A stretch of DNA of 64,000 nucleotides from Paenibacillus tianjinensis (GCF_017086365.1 NZ_CP070969.1:3162001-3226000); one strand, 5' to 3'. Positions 7,615 through 15,607 are shown, counted from the first letter of the stretch. Notes: generated from the letters alone by a model not told the origin. Made by a program: numbers and translations.

Positions 7615-8193
7615 TTGCCGGAAATTAAAACAAACATGACCCTTGATTGCAAAGGGCTCGCATGTCCAATGCCTATTGTAAAGACCAAAAAAGCGATTGA
7701 TCAACTGGAGGCTGGTCAAGTCATTGAAGTCCAGGCCACAGATAAAGGATCTCTTGCTGACATTCAAGGTTGGGCTAAGAATACAGGCCATCATTATCTC
7801 GGTACTGTAGAAGAAGGGGATGTGTTTAGACACTTCATCCGTAAATCCAGACCCACTGAAGTAAAAGAAGAAAAAAAGCATCCTCATATCGTTTCCAATG
7901 AAGATTTATCCAAAAAACTGGCAGCGAACGATAAAATTACCGTTATTGATGTCCGGGAGCCTGCTGAATATTCGTTCAACCGAATCCCCGGAGCCATTTC
8001 AATTCCGCTCGGTGAGCTTGAGAATCGTATCCAGGAGTTGAACCCGGAAGATAATATCTATGTTGTCTGCCGGACGGGAAGCCGCAGCGATATGGCTTGC
8101 CGTATGCTCAGCGAAAAAGGATTCAAACAAGTGAAGAACGTCGAGCCAGGGATGTCGGGTTGGACGGGGCCTATGGAAAATGCAGAGAAGTAA
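7615..8193 (+). CDS. TusA-rhodanese fusion sulfurtransferase
   Basis: This is a 192-residue cytoplasmic sulfur carrier. Residues 6-78 are TusA (DCKGLACPMPIVKTKKA, acceptor Cys near 16) and residues about 95-190 are rhodanese (VIDVREPAEYS, catalytic loop VVCRTGSRSDMA with Cys near 152). I choose the TTG at 7615 because AAGGAGG lies nine bases upstream; the longer frame begins in unrelated sequence. It is the first gene of a four-gene operon with DsrE, a persulfide dioxygenase and a stand-alone TusA. The fusion would pass persulfide sulfur directly from rhodanese to TusA. Confidence 0.92.
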   Translation: MPEIKTNMTLDCKGLACPMPIVKTKKAIDQLEAGQVIEVQATDKGSLADIQGWAKNTGHHYLGTVEEGDVFRHFIRKSRPTEVKEEKKHPHIVSNEDLSKKLAANDKITVIDVREPAEYSFNRIPGAISIPLGELENRIQELNPEDNIYVVCRTGSRSDMACRMLSEKGFKQVKNVEPGMSGWTGPMENAEK

Positions 8194-8240
8194 ATCATCT
8201 AATAAAGATCTACAAACTTAACTATACGGAGGTTATTAAC

Positions 8241-8636
8241 ATGAGTACAAAAGTAGCGATTATTGCAAGCAATGGTGGTTTGTTTGATGCCTATAAAGTC
8301 TTTAACATCGCAACGGCTTCTGCGGCAACCGATGCGGAAGTAGCGATCTTCTTCACTTTTGAAGGGCTGAACCTTATTCACAAGCAGGCGCATCATCAAC
8401 TGCCGCTCCCGGCGGGAGCCGAACACTTCGCCGAGGGGTTCAAGAATGCCAATATTCCATCGATTCCCCAGCTTGTAGAGATGGCACAGGAGTTGGGTGT
8501 CAAGATCATTGCCTGTCAGATGACGATGGATGTTATGAACTTGAAGAAAGAGGACTTTATCGAAGGCATTGAAGTAGGCGGGGCCGTAACTTTCCTGGAT
8601 TTTGCCAAAGATGCCAACGTAAGTCTGACATTCTAA
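8241..8636 (+). CDS. DsrE/DsrF-family sulfur-transfer protein
   Basis: This protein of 131 residues starts at ATG 8241 after ACGGAGG. It has the DsrE fold signatures [20 protein letters not shown] and [14 protein letters not shown], and the conserved Cys in [14 protein letters not shown]. Membrane-free DsrE2-type proteins accept and pass on sulfane sulfur with TusA and rhodanese partners. Here it lies between the TusA-rhodanese fusion and the dioxygenase, as in other bacterial sulfur-oxidation clusters, and is under the same CstR-type operator. Confidence 0.9.
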   Translation: MSTKVAIIASNGGLFDAYKVFNIATASAATDAEVAIFFTFEGLNLIHKQAHHQLPLPAGAEHFAEGFKNANIPSIPQLVEMAQELGVKIIACQMTMDVMNLKKEDFIEGIEVGGAVTFLDFAKDANVSLTF

Positions 8637-8655
8637 TCCAAAGGAGGATTCAAAC

Positions 8656-9804
8656 ATGAATGCAGCACCAAATATAAAAATCATGAATGCTAAAGAATTG
8701 ACTCGAATCGTTCTGGCTAAAGAAGAATTGTTTATTTTGGATGTGCGTAACGAAAGTGATTTTAATGATTGGAAAATTGAAGGCGAGAGCGTGGATATCA
8801 TCAATATCCCCTACTTTGATCTTCTGGATGGTGTAGACGAAGCTCTGGATCAAATTCCGGATGGCAAAAAACTGCTCGTTGTATGTGCAAAAGAGGGTTC
8901 TTCCAAGTTTGTTGCCGAGCAGATTGTAGAGGCCGGCCGGACGAATGTGCACTATCTGGAAGGCGGTATGAAAGCTTGGAGCGAACATTTGGAACCAGTG
9001 GAAATTGGTGAATTGAAAAATGGCGGCTCTTTGTATCAGTTTGTCCGGATTGGTAAAGGCTGCCTGTCTTACATGGTCGTATCCCAAGGGGAAGCTGCCA
9101 TGATCGATACCCTTCGGATGACGGATGTATTTGAACAGTTTGCGAAAGAAAAGGGAGCGGTGATCAAACATACGCTTGATACGCATCTGCATGCTGACCA
9201 CATTTCCGGCGGACGCAAACTCGCGGAACAAACTGGCGCCACGTATTGGCTGCCTCCTAAAGATGCAACAGAAGTCACCTTCGCTTATGAGAAACTTGAG
9301 GAAGGCCGTGATATTTCCGTAGGATCTACGACCATCCGGATTCAACCGGTATATTCGCCCGGTCATACGATCGGGAGCACCTCTTTTATTGTAGACGATC
9401 AATATTTGCTGACAGGCGATATCCTGTTCATCGAGTCGATCGGACGCCCCGATCTGGCCGGTAAAGCGGAAGACTGGGTCGGCGATCTGCACAATACGCT
9501 CTATAGCCGTTATAAAGAACTTTCGCAAGATCTTATAGTTCTGCCTGCACACTTTGGCAAGGTTACCGAACTGGGGGCAGGCGGCCGGGTGATGGCGAAA
9601 CTGTCGGAGCTGTATCAGAATAACCCCGGCTTGAACATTCAGCACGAGGAAGAATTCCGCCGCACAGTCACCGAAAATCTGCCTCCGCAGCCAAATGCCT
9701 ATCAGGAAATTCGTCAAACCAATATGGGGAAAATAACACCTAGCGAAGACGAGCAGCGGGAGATGGAAGTCGGTCCCAATCGCTGCGCGGTTCATGACAA
9801 ATAA
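8656..9804 (+). CDS. Rhodanese-persulfide dioxygenase (MBL-fold) fusion
   Basis: This 382-residue enzyme has an N-terminal rhodanese-like domain (10-110, loop VVCAKEGSS) followed by a metallo-beta-lactamase persulfide dioxygenase (about 120-335). Metal ligands are visible in [27 protein letters not shown] and LPAHFG, the ETHE1-type set for one Fe(II). The reaction is oxidation of glutathione-, CoA- or bacillithiol-persulfide to sulfite. Domain order is opposite to S. aureus CstB, where the dioxygenase is N-terminal. The sulfite made would be substrate for the TauE exporter encoded downstream. A good ribosome site (AAAGGAGG) precedes the ATG. Confidence 0.92.
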   Translation: MNAAPNIKIMNAKELTRIVLAKEELFILDVRNESDFNDWKIEGESVDIINIPYFDLLDGVDEALDQIPDGKKLLVVCAKEGSSKFVAEQIVEAGRTNVHYLEGGMKAWSEHLEPVEIGELKNGGSLYQFVRIGKGCLSYMVVSQGEAAMIDTLRMTDVFEQFAKEKGAVIKHTLDTHLHADHISGGRKLAEQTGATYWLPPKDATEVTFAYEKLEEGRDISVGSTTIRIQPVYSPGHTIGSTSFIVDDQYLLTGDILFIESIGRPDLAGKAEDWVGDLHNTLYSRYKELSQDLIVLPAHFGKVTELGAGGRVMAKLSELYQNNPGLNIQHEEEFRRTVTENLPPQPNAYQEIRQTNMGKITPSEDEQREMEVGPNRCAVHDK

Positions 9805-9820
9805 GAGGAGGAATATATAA

Positions 9821-10048
9821 ATGAAAACAGACATTGTAGTGGATACTAAAGGAATGGCATGCCCGTTGCCTATTGTAAAGGCAAAGAAGGCTTTGGACGG
9901 ATTGGAATCCGGGCAAGTTATGGAAGTTCAGTCGACAGATAAAGGCTCCATTAACGATTTCCAAGCATGGGTCAAGCAGACGAAACACGAACTTCTGAAG
10001 CATGAAGAAGACAACGGCATCTATAAATTTTTTGTAAAAAAGGTGTAG
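9821..10048 (+). CDS. TusA-like sulfur carrier protein
   Basis: This 75-residue single-domain TusA has the motif DTKGMACPLPIVKAKKAL and the second half VQSTDKGSINDFQAWVKQT. The Cys of the CPxP motif carries the persulfide. It is the last gene of the CstR-controlled operon (GAGGAGG upstream, terminator directly after) and is full length, unlike the relic at 6421. Confidence 0.92.
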   Translation: MKTDIVVDTKGMACPLPIVKAKKALDGLESGQVMEVQSTDKGSINDFQAWVKQTKHELLKHEEDNGIYKFFVKKV

Positions 10049-10053
10049 AGCAG

Positions 10054-10084
10054 GATAAGCGAACACGCCTGATGTGTTCGCTTA
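10054..10084. terminator. Rho-independent terminator
   Basis: A perfect 12-bp stem, ATAAGCGAACAC and its complement, encloses a 7-base loop. It ends the tusA operon and overlaps the last codon of the convergent zinc-ribbon gene, so it probably serves both directions. Confidence 0.75.
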
Positions 10085-10252
10085 TTTCAAGCCTTTATAG
10101 GTAACCCTCACTCCAAGTGTACAGTAGGCTTCTTCTCTATAATGACCTTGGGGACAGGATTTGGTAGCGCACGCGAAATTGCTTTCTGCCTGAAGTCTTT
10201 CCTGGCACACAGGGCATGTATCGGTGAACCATTTTTTTAATACCATCAGCAT
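10082..10252 (-). CDS. Small zinc-ribbon-like protein
   Basis: This protein has about 56 residues with TCPVCQERL, then FACATKSCPQGHYREE. The CPxC and CxxxxCxxGH clusters look like a treble-clef or zinc-ribbon site. The ATG at 10252 is preferred because GAGGT lies eight bases upstream; the ATG at 10267 has no spaced ribosome site. The function is unknown. It lies divergent from the TauE gene and could be a redox- or persulfide-sensitive zinc protein, but that is only suggested by its place. Confidence 0.6.
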   Translation of the reverse strand: MLMVLKKWFTDTCPVCQERLQAESNFACATKSCPQGHYREEAYCTLGVRVTYKGLK

Positions 10253-10350
10253 ACTTTTATACCTCATTTCCTATGTGGTAACTATGTTTTAATTATAACC
10301 TGACTTTTGCGGATCGTATACAACAAATTCACACGATAAGGAGGCAGATT

Positions 10351-11139
10351 ATGGAGCCCTTGCTAATGATCATCATGGTTGCGCTTGGATTGATAGGCTC
10401 TTTCTTTTCAGGTTTACTTGGGATCGGAGGAGCAATTATTAACTATCCACTGCTGCTTTATGTGCCCTCTCTTCTCGGAGCGGCCCAATTTAATGCGCAT
10501 GAAGTGTCATCGATCAGTATGTTCCAGGTCTTTTTTGCTTCATTAGCAGGAGTGTTGGCTTTCCGGAAAAAGAGTAAAACGGGGCCTTCTCTCGTGAACA
10601 AACGGCTCGTTTTATATATGGGCACCAGCATATTGGCTGGCAGTTTGATCGGAGGTTTTGTCTCAGGAATGCTTGAAGGGGACATCATTAACCTGATTTA
10701 TGGCATCCTGGCTGTTCTAGCCGTGATCTTGATGCTGATACCGGGCAAAGGAACGGAAGAGAAGGGGAAGGATCTACAATTTAATACCTTCATTGCAATT
10801 GTATCTGCGTTTATAGTCGGAATTGTTTCAGGCATTGTCGGAGCTGGAGGAGCTTTTATTCTGATTCCGGTCATGCTCACTCTGCTCCACATTCCAGCCC
10901 GTACGACCATTGCGTCCTCACTGGCAATTGTCTTTATTTCAGCCATTGGCGGAGTGGTTGGTAAAATTACCGGAGGCGCTATTCCATTATGGCCGACACT
11001 ATTTACTGTCATTGGCAGCTTGATCGGTGCACCGCTGGGTTCAAAAATAAGCGCCAAAATGAACGTAAAGGTGCTGAGATATGCTTTAATCATCCTTATC
11101 TCTTTAACCTCTGTTAAGATTTGGTCCTCTATCCTTTAG
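10351..11139 (+). CDS. TauE/SafE-family sulfite/sulfur-anion exporter
   Basis: This 262-residue integral membrane protein has about eight predicted segments arranged as two repeated halves, each opening with a glycine-rich motif (SGLLGIGGAIINYP near residue 20, SGIVGAGGAFILIP near 160). That is the TauE/SafE (DUF81) pattern. Near a persulfide dioxygenase the likely job is export of sulfite or thiosulfate. It starts at ATG 10351 after AAGGAGG. The C-terminal half recurs at 24456 as a separate fragment. Confidence 0.9.
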   Translation: MEPLLMIIMVALGLIGSFFSGLLGIGGAIINYPLLLYVPSLLGAAQFNAHEVSSISMFQVFFASLAGVLAFRKKSKTGPSLVNKRLVLYMGTSILAGSLIGGFVSGMLEGDIINLIYGILAVLAVILMLIPGKGTEEKGKDLQFNTFIAIVSAFIVGIVSGIVGAGGAFILIPVMLTLLHIPARTTIASSLAIVFISAIGGVVGKITGGAIPLWPTLFTVIGSLIGAPLGSKISAKMNVKVLRYALIILISLTSVKIWSSIL

Positions 11140-11150
11140 GAGGAGCATGT

Positions 11151-11225
11151 ATGAAAGATTATAAAATGTTCTTTATTCGTCATTATATACCCATAGGGGT
11201 AACTGTATATAAAAGGTGGGTCTAA
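11151..11225 (+). other. Possible 24-codon leader ORF across a CstR-type operator
   Basis: Directly behind the TauE stop, AGGAGGAG precedes an ATG that opens a 24-codon frame ending at TAA 11223. The operator at 11187 lies inside it. It could be a leader peptide coupled to tauE, or a chance frame kept after a deletion. No family is recognised. Confidence 0.3.
11187..11202 (+). promoter_or_regulatory. CstR-type operator (site 3)
   Basis: ATACCCATAGGGGTAA matches the consensus in 15 of 16 positions and lies 30 bases upstream of the second dsrE-type gene. AT-rich sequence (TTATATA) overlapping its left edge may be the -10 box. Confidence 0.75.
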
Positions 11226-11231
11226 ATAAAA

Positions 11232-11705
11232 ATGTCTGAACAATCTACAATTGTGCTCTTTAGCGGTGAACTCGATAAGGCGATTGCCGCTTTTATAATA
11301 GCTAACGGGGCTGCAGCTTATGATCATGAAGTGACGATTTTCTTTACCTTCTGGGGATTGAATGCCCTTCGCAAAGATGAGGTGATCCAAACCAATAAGA
11401 GCTTTCTTGAAAAAGCATTCGGCTGGATGATGCCGCGCGGCGCTAACAAGCTGGGTCTTTCTAAAATGAATTTCGGCGGGCTTGGACCCCAGATGATCAA
11501 GCATGTCATGAAGAAGCATAATGCATTGTCATTGCCACAATTGATTGAGCTTGCAAAGGAGCAAGGAGTCAAGCTTGTTGCCTGTACGATGACTATGGAT
11601 CTTCTAGGTCTAAAACAGGAAGAACTGATGGACGGTATCGAATATGCAGGTGTTGCCGCTTATCTCGGCGATGCATCAAACGGAAAAGTCAACTTGTTTA
11701 TATAG
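11232..11705 (+). CDS. DsrE/DsrF-family protein, long form
   Basis: This 157-residue DsrE-like protein has TIVLFSGELDKAIAAFIIAN, the strand EVTIFFTFWGLNAL and the conserved Cys in GVKLVACTMTMDLLG. Compared with the paralogue at 8241 it carries an insertion of about 25 residues rich in Met/Gly/Lys (AFGWMMPRGANKLG onwards), as in DsrE2-type proteins. It probably receives sulfane sulfur from a rhodanese or TusA. It sits between TauE and CstR, with its own CstR-type operator upstream. Confidence 0.88.
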   Translation: MSEQSTIVLFSGELDKAIAAFIIANGAAAYDHEVTIFFTFWGLNALRKDEVIQTNKSFLEKAFGWMMPRGANKLGLSKMNFGGLGPQMIKHVMKKHNALSLPQLIELAKEQGVKLVACTMTMDLLGLKQEELMDGIEYAGVAAYLGDASNGKVNLFI

Positions 11706-11735
11706 CGTGTATATTGAATGGTTTTGCTCTATACT

Positions 11736-11751
11736 ATACCTATACAGGTAT
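11736..11751 (+). promoter_or_regulatory. CstR-type operator (site 4), autoregulatory
   Basis: ATACCTATACAGGTAT is a near-palindromic 16-mer 25 bases upstream of the CstR gene. CstR-family repressors usually control their own gene. Confidence 0.75.
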
Positions 11752-11776
11752 TGCTTATAAGAGGAGATGAACAGAT

Positions 11777-12046
11777 ATGGAATACAATTATCCCAATGAA
11801 ATTAAAACCCGTTTGCGCAGAATCGAAGGACAGATTCGCGGCGTGCTGCGGTTAATGGATGAAGGTAAGTCCTGCAAAGAGGTCGTTTCACAGTTGTCTG
11901 CCATTCGCAACGCCTCCGATAGAGCGCTTGCTCAAATTGTGGCGGAGAATCTGCAGCAATGTATTTTGGAAGAACAAGCCAACGGTAATCCAGATCCGGG
12001 AAAAATGGTCAAAGAAGCTGTGGAATTGCTTGTTAAAAGCAGATGA
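11777..12046 (+). CDS. cstR: CstR-type persulfide-sensing repressor (CsoR family)
   Basis: This 89-residue CsoR-family repressor carries the N-terminal helix motif RLRRIEGQIRGVLRLMDEG, Cys33 in GKSCKEVV and Cys62 in ENLQQCI. Spacing matches S. aureus CstR (Cys31/Cys60), and the copper-ligand His of CsoR is missing, so it should sense persulfides or polysulfides by Cys-Cys cross-linking rather than Cu(I). It is followed by rhodanese genes and surrounded by CstR-type operators. A second copy lies at 24974. Confidence 0.92.
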   Translation: MEYNYPNEIKTRLRRIEGQIRGVLRLMDEGKSCKEVVSQLSAIRNASDRALAQIVAENLQQCILEEQANGNPDPGKMVKEAVELLVKSR

Positions 12047-12093
12047 GTGAGGAAAGACTACAGATAAACAAACACCAGGAGGATGAATACAGC

Positions 12094-12402
12094 ATGGCTT
12101 ATAAAGAAATGGCCCCTAGTGAACTAGCGAGCCGTCTTAACCAAGGTGAGTCGTTATCGGTACTCGATGTTCGTGAAGTCGAAGAATGGGAGGAAGGCCA
12201 CGTTGCAGGCGCTAAGCATATTCCGCTCGGTGAACTGAATTTGAGACTGAACGAGCTTGACCCTGCACGTGAAACCATCGTGATCTGCCGCAGCGGGAAT
12301 CGCAGCGGAATGGCTTGTGAGCTTCTAAACGATAAGGGATTTAAGGTTATCAATATGACCGGCGGTCTCCTTGCCTGGACTGACAAACTGGTTCGCGAAT
12401 AA
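12094..12402 (+). CDS. Rhodanese-domain protein
   Basis: This 102-residue single-domain sulfurtransferase has the rhodanese motifs VLDVREVEEWEEGHVAGA and the catalytic loop VICRSGNRSGMA, ending with NMTGGLLAW. It lacks membrane segments. The ATG at 12094 follows AGGAGG; a longer frame overlapping the CstR stop lacks a ribosome site. It is probably cotranscribed with CstR. Confidence 0.9.
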   Translation: MAYKEMAPSELASRLNQGESLSVLDVREVEEWEEGHVAGAKHIPLGELNLRLNELDPARETIVICRSGNRSGMACELLNDKGFKVINMTGGLLAWTDKLVRE

Positions 12403-12423
12403 ATACGAATATATTGATATTCA

Positions 12424-12453
12424 GCAGCAACTGAGGTTTCCAGCAGTTGCTGC
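12424..12453 (+). terminator. Hairpin, probable weak terminator
   Basis: The 10-bp stem GCAGCAACTG/CAGTTGCTGC has a 10-base loop and is followed by GTTTCATTC, which is only moderately T-rich. It ends the cstR-rhodanese unit before the next promoter. Confidence 0.5.
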
Positions 12454-12515
12454 GTTTCATTCATGGATGTGCAGAGTTCTGCATAACGAAAAAAATTGTT
12501 TACCAATAAGAAGCA

Positions 12516-12558
12516 TTGAAAAAGTATCAATGGCAGGCTATAATACCCATAGGGGTAT
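12516..12558 (+). promoter_or_regulatory. Sigma-A promoter with consensus CstR operator (site 5)
   Basis: TTGAAA (12516-12521), a 17-base spacer and TATAAT (12539-12544) run into ATACCCATAGGGGTAT (12543-12558). The operator overlaps the -10 box and start point, so a bound repressor would block RNA polymerase. Confidence 0.88.
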
Positions 12559-12608
12559 TAGTATTAAATTCAAATGCATTATCGATAATAAAAAGGAGAG
12601 AAAACCAC

Positions 12609-12926
12609 ATGGCATTTCAAATACCTAAAGCCGTCACACCACAAGAAGTAGCTGAACAAATACAAAAAGGAAAGTCGCTGAATGTATTGGATGTTCGCGA
12701 ATTGGCGGAGTGGGTAGAGGGGCATGTTGAAGGTGCCAAACATATTCCGCTGGGCCAATTAATTGAACGGCACAAGGAATTAGATCGTGGCCAGGAGTTC
12801 ATTATCATGTGCCGAAGCGGAAATCGCAGCGGTTTGGCTTGCGAGCTGCTGTATGAAAAGGGATATAAAGTAGTTAACATGACGGGTGGGTTAACCGTAT
12901 GGAACAGCGTACTTGTCCGGGATTGA
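12609..12926 (+). CDS. Rhodanese-domain protein
   Basis: This 105-residue cytoplasmic rhodanese has VLDVRELAEWVEGHVEGA and the active loop IMCRSGNRSGLACE. The ATG at 12609 follows AAAGGAGAG and opens MAFQIPKAVTPQEVA, which aligns along its length with the copy-2 protein at 25291. It is the first of three rhodanese-type genes under one CstR-controlled promoter. Confidence 0.9.
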   Translation: MAFQIPKAVTPQEVAEQIQKGKSLNVLDVRELAEWVEGHVEGAKHIPLGQLIERHKELDRGQEFIIMCRSGNRSGLACELLYEKGYKVVNMTGGLTVWNSVLVRD

Positions 12927-12956
12927 TAAAAGAGTTTCATTAGAAGGGATATCCAT

Positions 12957-13352
12957 ATGATTATTTTCTATATAGCCAGTCTATTGGTGTTGTGGTGGAT
13001 ATTGATTCAGCTTTTGCCAGTTCCGTTCCTTACCTGTGTGAATCGCAAGGAATGGTCTCTATTGGAAGATCGGTGGTCCAAAGCGAAATTACTCGACGTT
13101 AGGGATACGAACGAGTACAGAGAGGGGCATATTCCCGGATCCATCAATATTTCTGTTGGCCGGCTGCCCGTTGTATGGAAAAAAGACCTTTCGGCAGAGG
13201 ATGAAGTGATTATATTCTCGCACAACTGGCTGCAAAGAAAAAAAGCGGCGAGGATTCTGGCGAGAAGGGGATTTACCAGACTATACGCCGTTAAGGATTG
13301 TTTTCTTCCTCTGAATCGAGAGAGAGAATGTTATGAATATGATTGCAGGTAG
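12957..13352 (+). CDS. Membrane-anchored rhodanese-like protein with Ser in place of catalytic Cys
   Basis: This protein of 131 residues has an N-terminal membrane helix (about 2-22), then a rhodanese fold with LLDVRDTNEYREGHIPGSINI. Where active rhodaneses have C-x-S-G-x-R it reads IIFSHNWLQRKKAA, so the catalytic Cys is replaced by Ser and the loop differs. The C-terminus holds Cys residues (KDCFLP, RECYEYDCR). The same change is kept in the copy-2 homologue at 25683, which argues for a retained, non-sulfurtransferase role such as binding or scaffolding at the membrane. Confidence 0.8.
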   Translation: MIIFYIASLLVLWWILIQLLPVPFLTCVNRKEWSLLEDRWSKAKLLDVRDTNEYREGHIPGSINISVGRLPVVWKKDLSAEDEVIIFSHNWLQRKKAARILARRGFTRLYAVKDCFLPLNRERECYEYDCR

Positions 13353-13362
13353 GTGAAGGAAA

Positions 13363-13734
13363 ATGAATAACTTTTTCTATATTATACTAGCGTTAGTTGT
13401 ACTCTGGATTTTATACAAACAGTACGCGCCAGTGAAAGGTCTGCGTGCTCTTACACCGGAACAGTTTCAAAGCGAAGCCAAGGGAAACAAGGTGATCGAC
13501 GTTCGGGAAATACATGAATATAAGCGGGGCCACATCAAAGGAGCCGTAAATATTCCCCTCAGCCAGCTTCAGCAGCATATAGACGAAATCCCAAAAGATT
13601 GTAAGGTTTTAGTGTATTGTCAGAGTGGGATTCGAAGCAAACAAGCCGCAAAGATACTTGTACGAAAAGGATTTTCCAGTGTAGCGGAACTACGTGGCGG
13701 GATGATGTCTTGGAAGGGTCCGACTCAAAAATAG
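13363..13734 (+). CDS. Membrane-anchored rhodanese
   Basis: This protein of 123 residues has an N-terminal hydrophobic helix (FFYIILALVVLWILY), then a complete rhodanese with VIDVREIHEYKRGHIKGA and the active loop LVYCQSGIRSKQAA. The catalytic domain follows the helix at once, and its side of the membrane cannot be decided from sequence. It is last in the operon and ends before a palindromic terminator. The partner in copy 2 is at 26083. Confidence 0.88.
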   Translation: MNNFFYIILALVVLWILYKQYAPVKGLRALTPEQFQSEAKGNKVIDVREIHEYKRGHIKGAVNIPLSQLQQHIDEIPKDCKVLVYCQSGIRSKQAAKILVRKGFSSVAELRGGMMSWKGPTQK

Positions 13735-13752
13735 ACCTCAGTATACTTAACA

Positions 13753-13786
13753 AAACCAATGAGTTCGAACTCATTGGTTTTTCTTT
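13753..13786. terminator. Rho-independent terminator
   Basis: This is a perfect palindrome built on CCAATGAGTT and its complement, with flanking A3/T5 runs. It ends the rhodanese operon. Confidence 0.85.
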
Positions 13787-13851
13787 ATAGAAACTTAATA
13801 ATGTTTCAATAATATATACTGTTAAGTCAAGTTCATATTAGGGAGGTTCTT

Positions 13852-14541
13852 GTGAAAGGTAAAACTGTGCTGGTTATAGAGGATGATGCTAAGATTCGAA
13901 AGTTGATCAGGCTTTATCTAGAAAATGAGGGTTACGAGGTATTTGAAGCAAAAGATGGAAGGGAGGGCAAGGAGGTATTTGAGAAACTGGATCCTTGCTT
14001 TGTAATTACTGATTTGATACTTCCTCACGTGAGTGGCGAGGAGATTTGTCAATGGATCCGATCCGATCAAAACAGTGATGTGCCGTTAATGATCCTAACT
14101 GCGAAGGTAGAAGAATCAGAACGGATTTGGGGATTACAAATGGGCGCGGACGATTATGTTACAAAACCCTTTAGCCCCAAAGAGGTCGTTGTCCGGGTTG
14201 AGACCATATTGAGAAGAACCGCAAACCGATGCAGCAAAATCAGTTATAGGGGGCTTACCTTGAAGCCGCTTCGGGGAGAAGCCAAATATGACGGAAAGAT
14301 TGTTCCACTTACGAATCACGAGTTTCAATTATTGTATTTTTTCTTGCGCCATCCCAATCAAGTCTTGAACCGAAATCAAATTCTGCAAGAATTATATCCC
14401 TATGAGGAAAAACAGGTTATTGACCGGACAATAGACGTTCATGTCAGCAAGTTGCGCGAGAAACTTAATGGCGCAGGGGCATCGTCAGATATGATTGATA
14501 CCATTCGTGGAATGGGGTATCGGTTCAATGGATATGAATAA
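13852..14541 (+). CDS. OmpR/PhoB-family response regulator
   Basis: This regulator of 229 residues starts at GTG after GGGAGG. The receiver has VIEDDAKIRK, the phosphoacceptor Asp in CFVITDLILPH and TKPFSP. The winged helix has TNHEFQLLYFFL and RTIDVHVSKLREKL. It is encoded with the kinase that follows by overlap, inside the sulfur island between two blocks, so a sulfur or thiol-stress signal is possible. No CstR-type operator precedes it. Confidence 0.9.
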   Translation: MKGKTVLVIEDDAKIRKLIRLYLENEGYEVFEAKDGREGKEVFEKLDPCFVITDLILPHVSGEEICQWIRSDQNSDVPLMILTAKVEESERIWGLQMGADDYVTKPFSPKEVVVRVETILRRTANRCSKISYRGLTLKPLRGEAKYDGKIVPLTNHEFQLLYFFLRHPNQVLNRNQILQELYPYEEKQVIDRTIDVHVSKLREKLNGAGASSDMIDTIRGMGYRFNGYE

Positions 14542-15607
14542 ATTATTCTTCTGGAAACGTCATCTGTCATGGAAACTAATGTTTGTGAACGGAATTGTCG
14601 TACTAATCGTGATCTGGCTTGCTGGTTTCTCCCTCAAAGACTTCGCGTGTGTCACTGTAGGACAATTCGAGACCGTTGGTTTAGAAACAACTCGAAGCTT
14701 TAATCAGGTCATGCAATTTTACTTATGGAGAGCGAGCTTCTTAGCCATCGTAGTTGGAGGCCTTGTTCACTTTTTCTTCGTGCGAAAACTGTTAACTCCT
14801 CTGAATATACTAACCCATTCGATACAGTCAGTAATGAAGGGAGAGCAGACTGAACCGATTACCCAGCAGGGCGAAGACGAATTAGGAAGGCTTATTCATC
14901 ATTTTAATCATATGTCAGCGGTGCTGCATCGCGAAGAGCAGCATCGCAAACGGTGGATGAGTAACATTTCGCATGAGCTTCGGACACCTATAAGCAATTT
15001 AAATGGATATTTGGAAGCTCTTACAGAGGGGGTGATTGTGGGTGATCCGGTATTATACCGTTCACTATATGAAGAATCGCAGCATTTGTCTCGACTAGTG
15101 GATCAACTCCATTCCCTTTCTGTTTGGGAAGCGAAACAATTGACGGAACAGGAGAAGATGAATATCCAAATTGAAAAACTATGTAACCAGGTAGTCCAAA
15201 GTTTTTGTTTGGACGCTTCTAAGAAAGGTATTCACTTTCACAACGATATTGAACCCTACGAAATAAGAATAAACCCGCAAGGGATCAAACAAGTTATCAC
15301 TAATTTGGTAGCTAACGCAGTCCTTTATGACATAGGGAAGGAAATATGGATACAAGGATCGGTTGCAAACGGAATTTACAAATTTTCAATTGCAAATTAT
15401 GGGAGACCTATTTCGGAAGAGGCACAACCATTCCTTTTTGAACGTTTTGTGAAAGGCGATCCTTTTAGACCGCGTAAGGGTGATATCACAGGAACCGGGC
15501 TCGGTCTCGCAATTGTTAAGGAAATTGTTGAGCAGCACAATGGGGAAGTTGGCCTACAAAGTGACAATAGCAAATATACCTTCTGGTTTACTTTGCCGAT
15601 ATCCTAA
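14528..15607 (+). CDS. Sensor histidine kinase with very short extracytoplasmic loop
   Basis: This kinase has about 359 residues, with two membrane segments (about 15-30 and 62-80) around a loop of only about 30 residues containing one Cys (DFACVTVGQ). HAMP follows, then HisKA with the phosphorylated His near 148 (SNISHELRTP), then HATPase with NLVANAVLY and TGTGLGLAIV. The start ATG lies inside the regulator end (14-base overlap); ATG 14534 is equally possible. The small loop suggests sensing within the membrane or through the Cys. Confidence 0.87.
   Translation: MDMNKLFFWKRHLSWKLMFVNGIVVLIVIWLAGFSLKDFACVTVGQFETVGLETTRSFNQVMQFYLWRASFLAIVVGGLVHFFFVRKLLTPLNILTHSIQSVMKGEQTEPITQQGEDELGRLIHHFNHMSAVLHREEQHRKRWMSNISHELRTPISNLNGYLEALTEGVIVGDPVLYRSLYEESQHLSRLVDQLHSLSVWEAKQLTEQEKMNIQIEKLCNQVVQSFCLDASKKGIHFHNDIEPYEIRINPQGIKQVITNLVANAVLYDIGKEIWIQGSVANGIYKFSIANYGRPISEEAQPFLFERFVKGDPFRPRKGDITGTGLGLAIVKEIVEQHNGEVGLQSDNSKYTFWFTLPIS

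Larger units (their letters stand above)
10351..13734 (+). repeat. Sulfur block copy 1 (TauE, DsrE, CstR, rhodaneses)
   Basis: Gene order tauE - (dsrE) - cstR - (rhodanese) - rhodanese - Ser-rhodanese - anchored rhodanese is repeated at 24456-26568 without the two genes in brackets. Proteins of the two copies are clearly similar throughout, for example the CstR pair and the MAFQ/MAFK rhodaneses. Copy 1 is the more complete. Confidence 0.85.

Noticed and set aside
8650..9834. Long minus-strand open frame of 394 codons
   Set aside because: It lies fully opposite the rhodanese-dioxygenase gene, has no family motifs and no ribosome site; the plus-strand gene has clear catalytic motifs.
11777..12046. 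Copper-sensing CsoR instead of CstR
   Set aside because: The Cys-His-Cys copper ligand set is incomplete, Cys spacing equals CstR, and no copper ATPase or chaperone is nearby.
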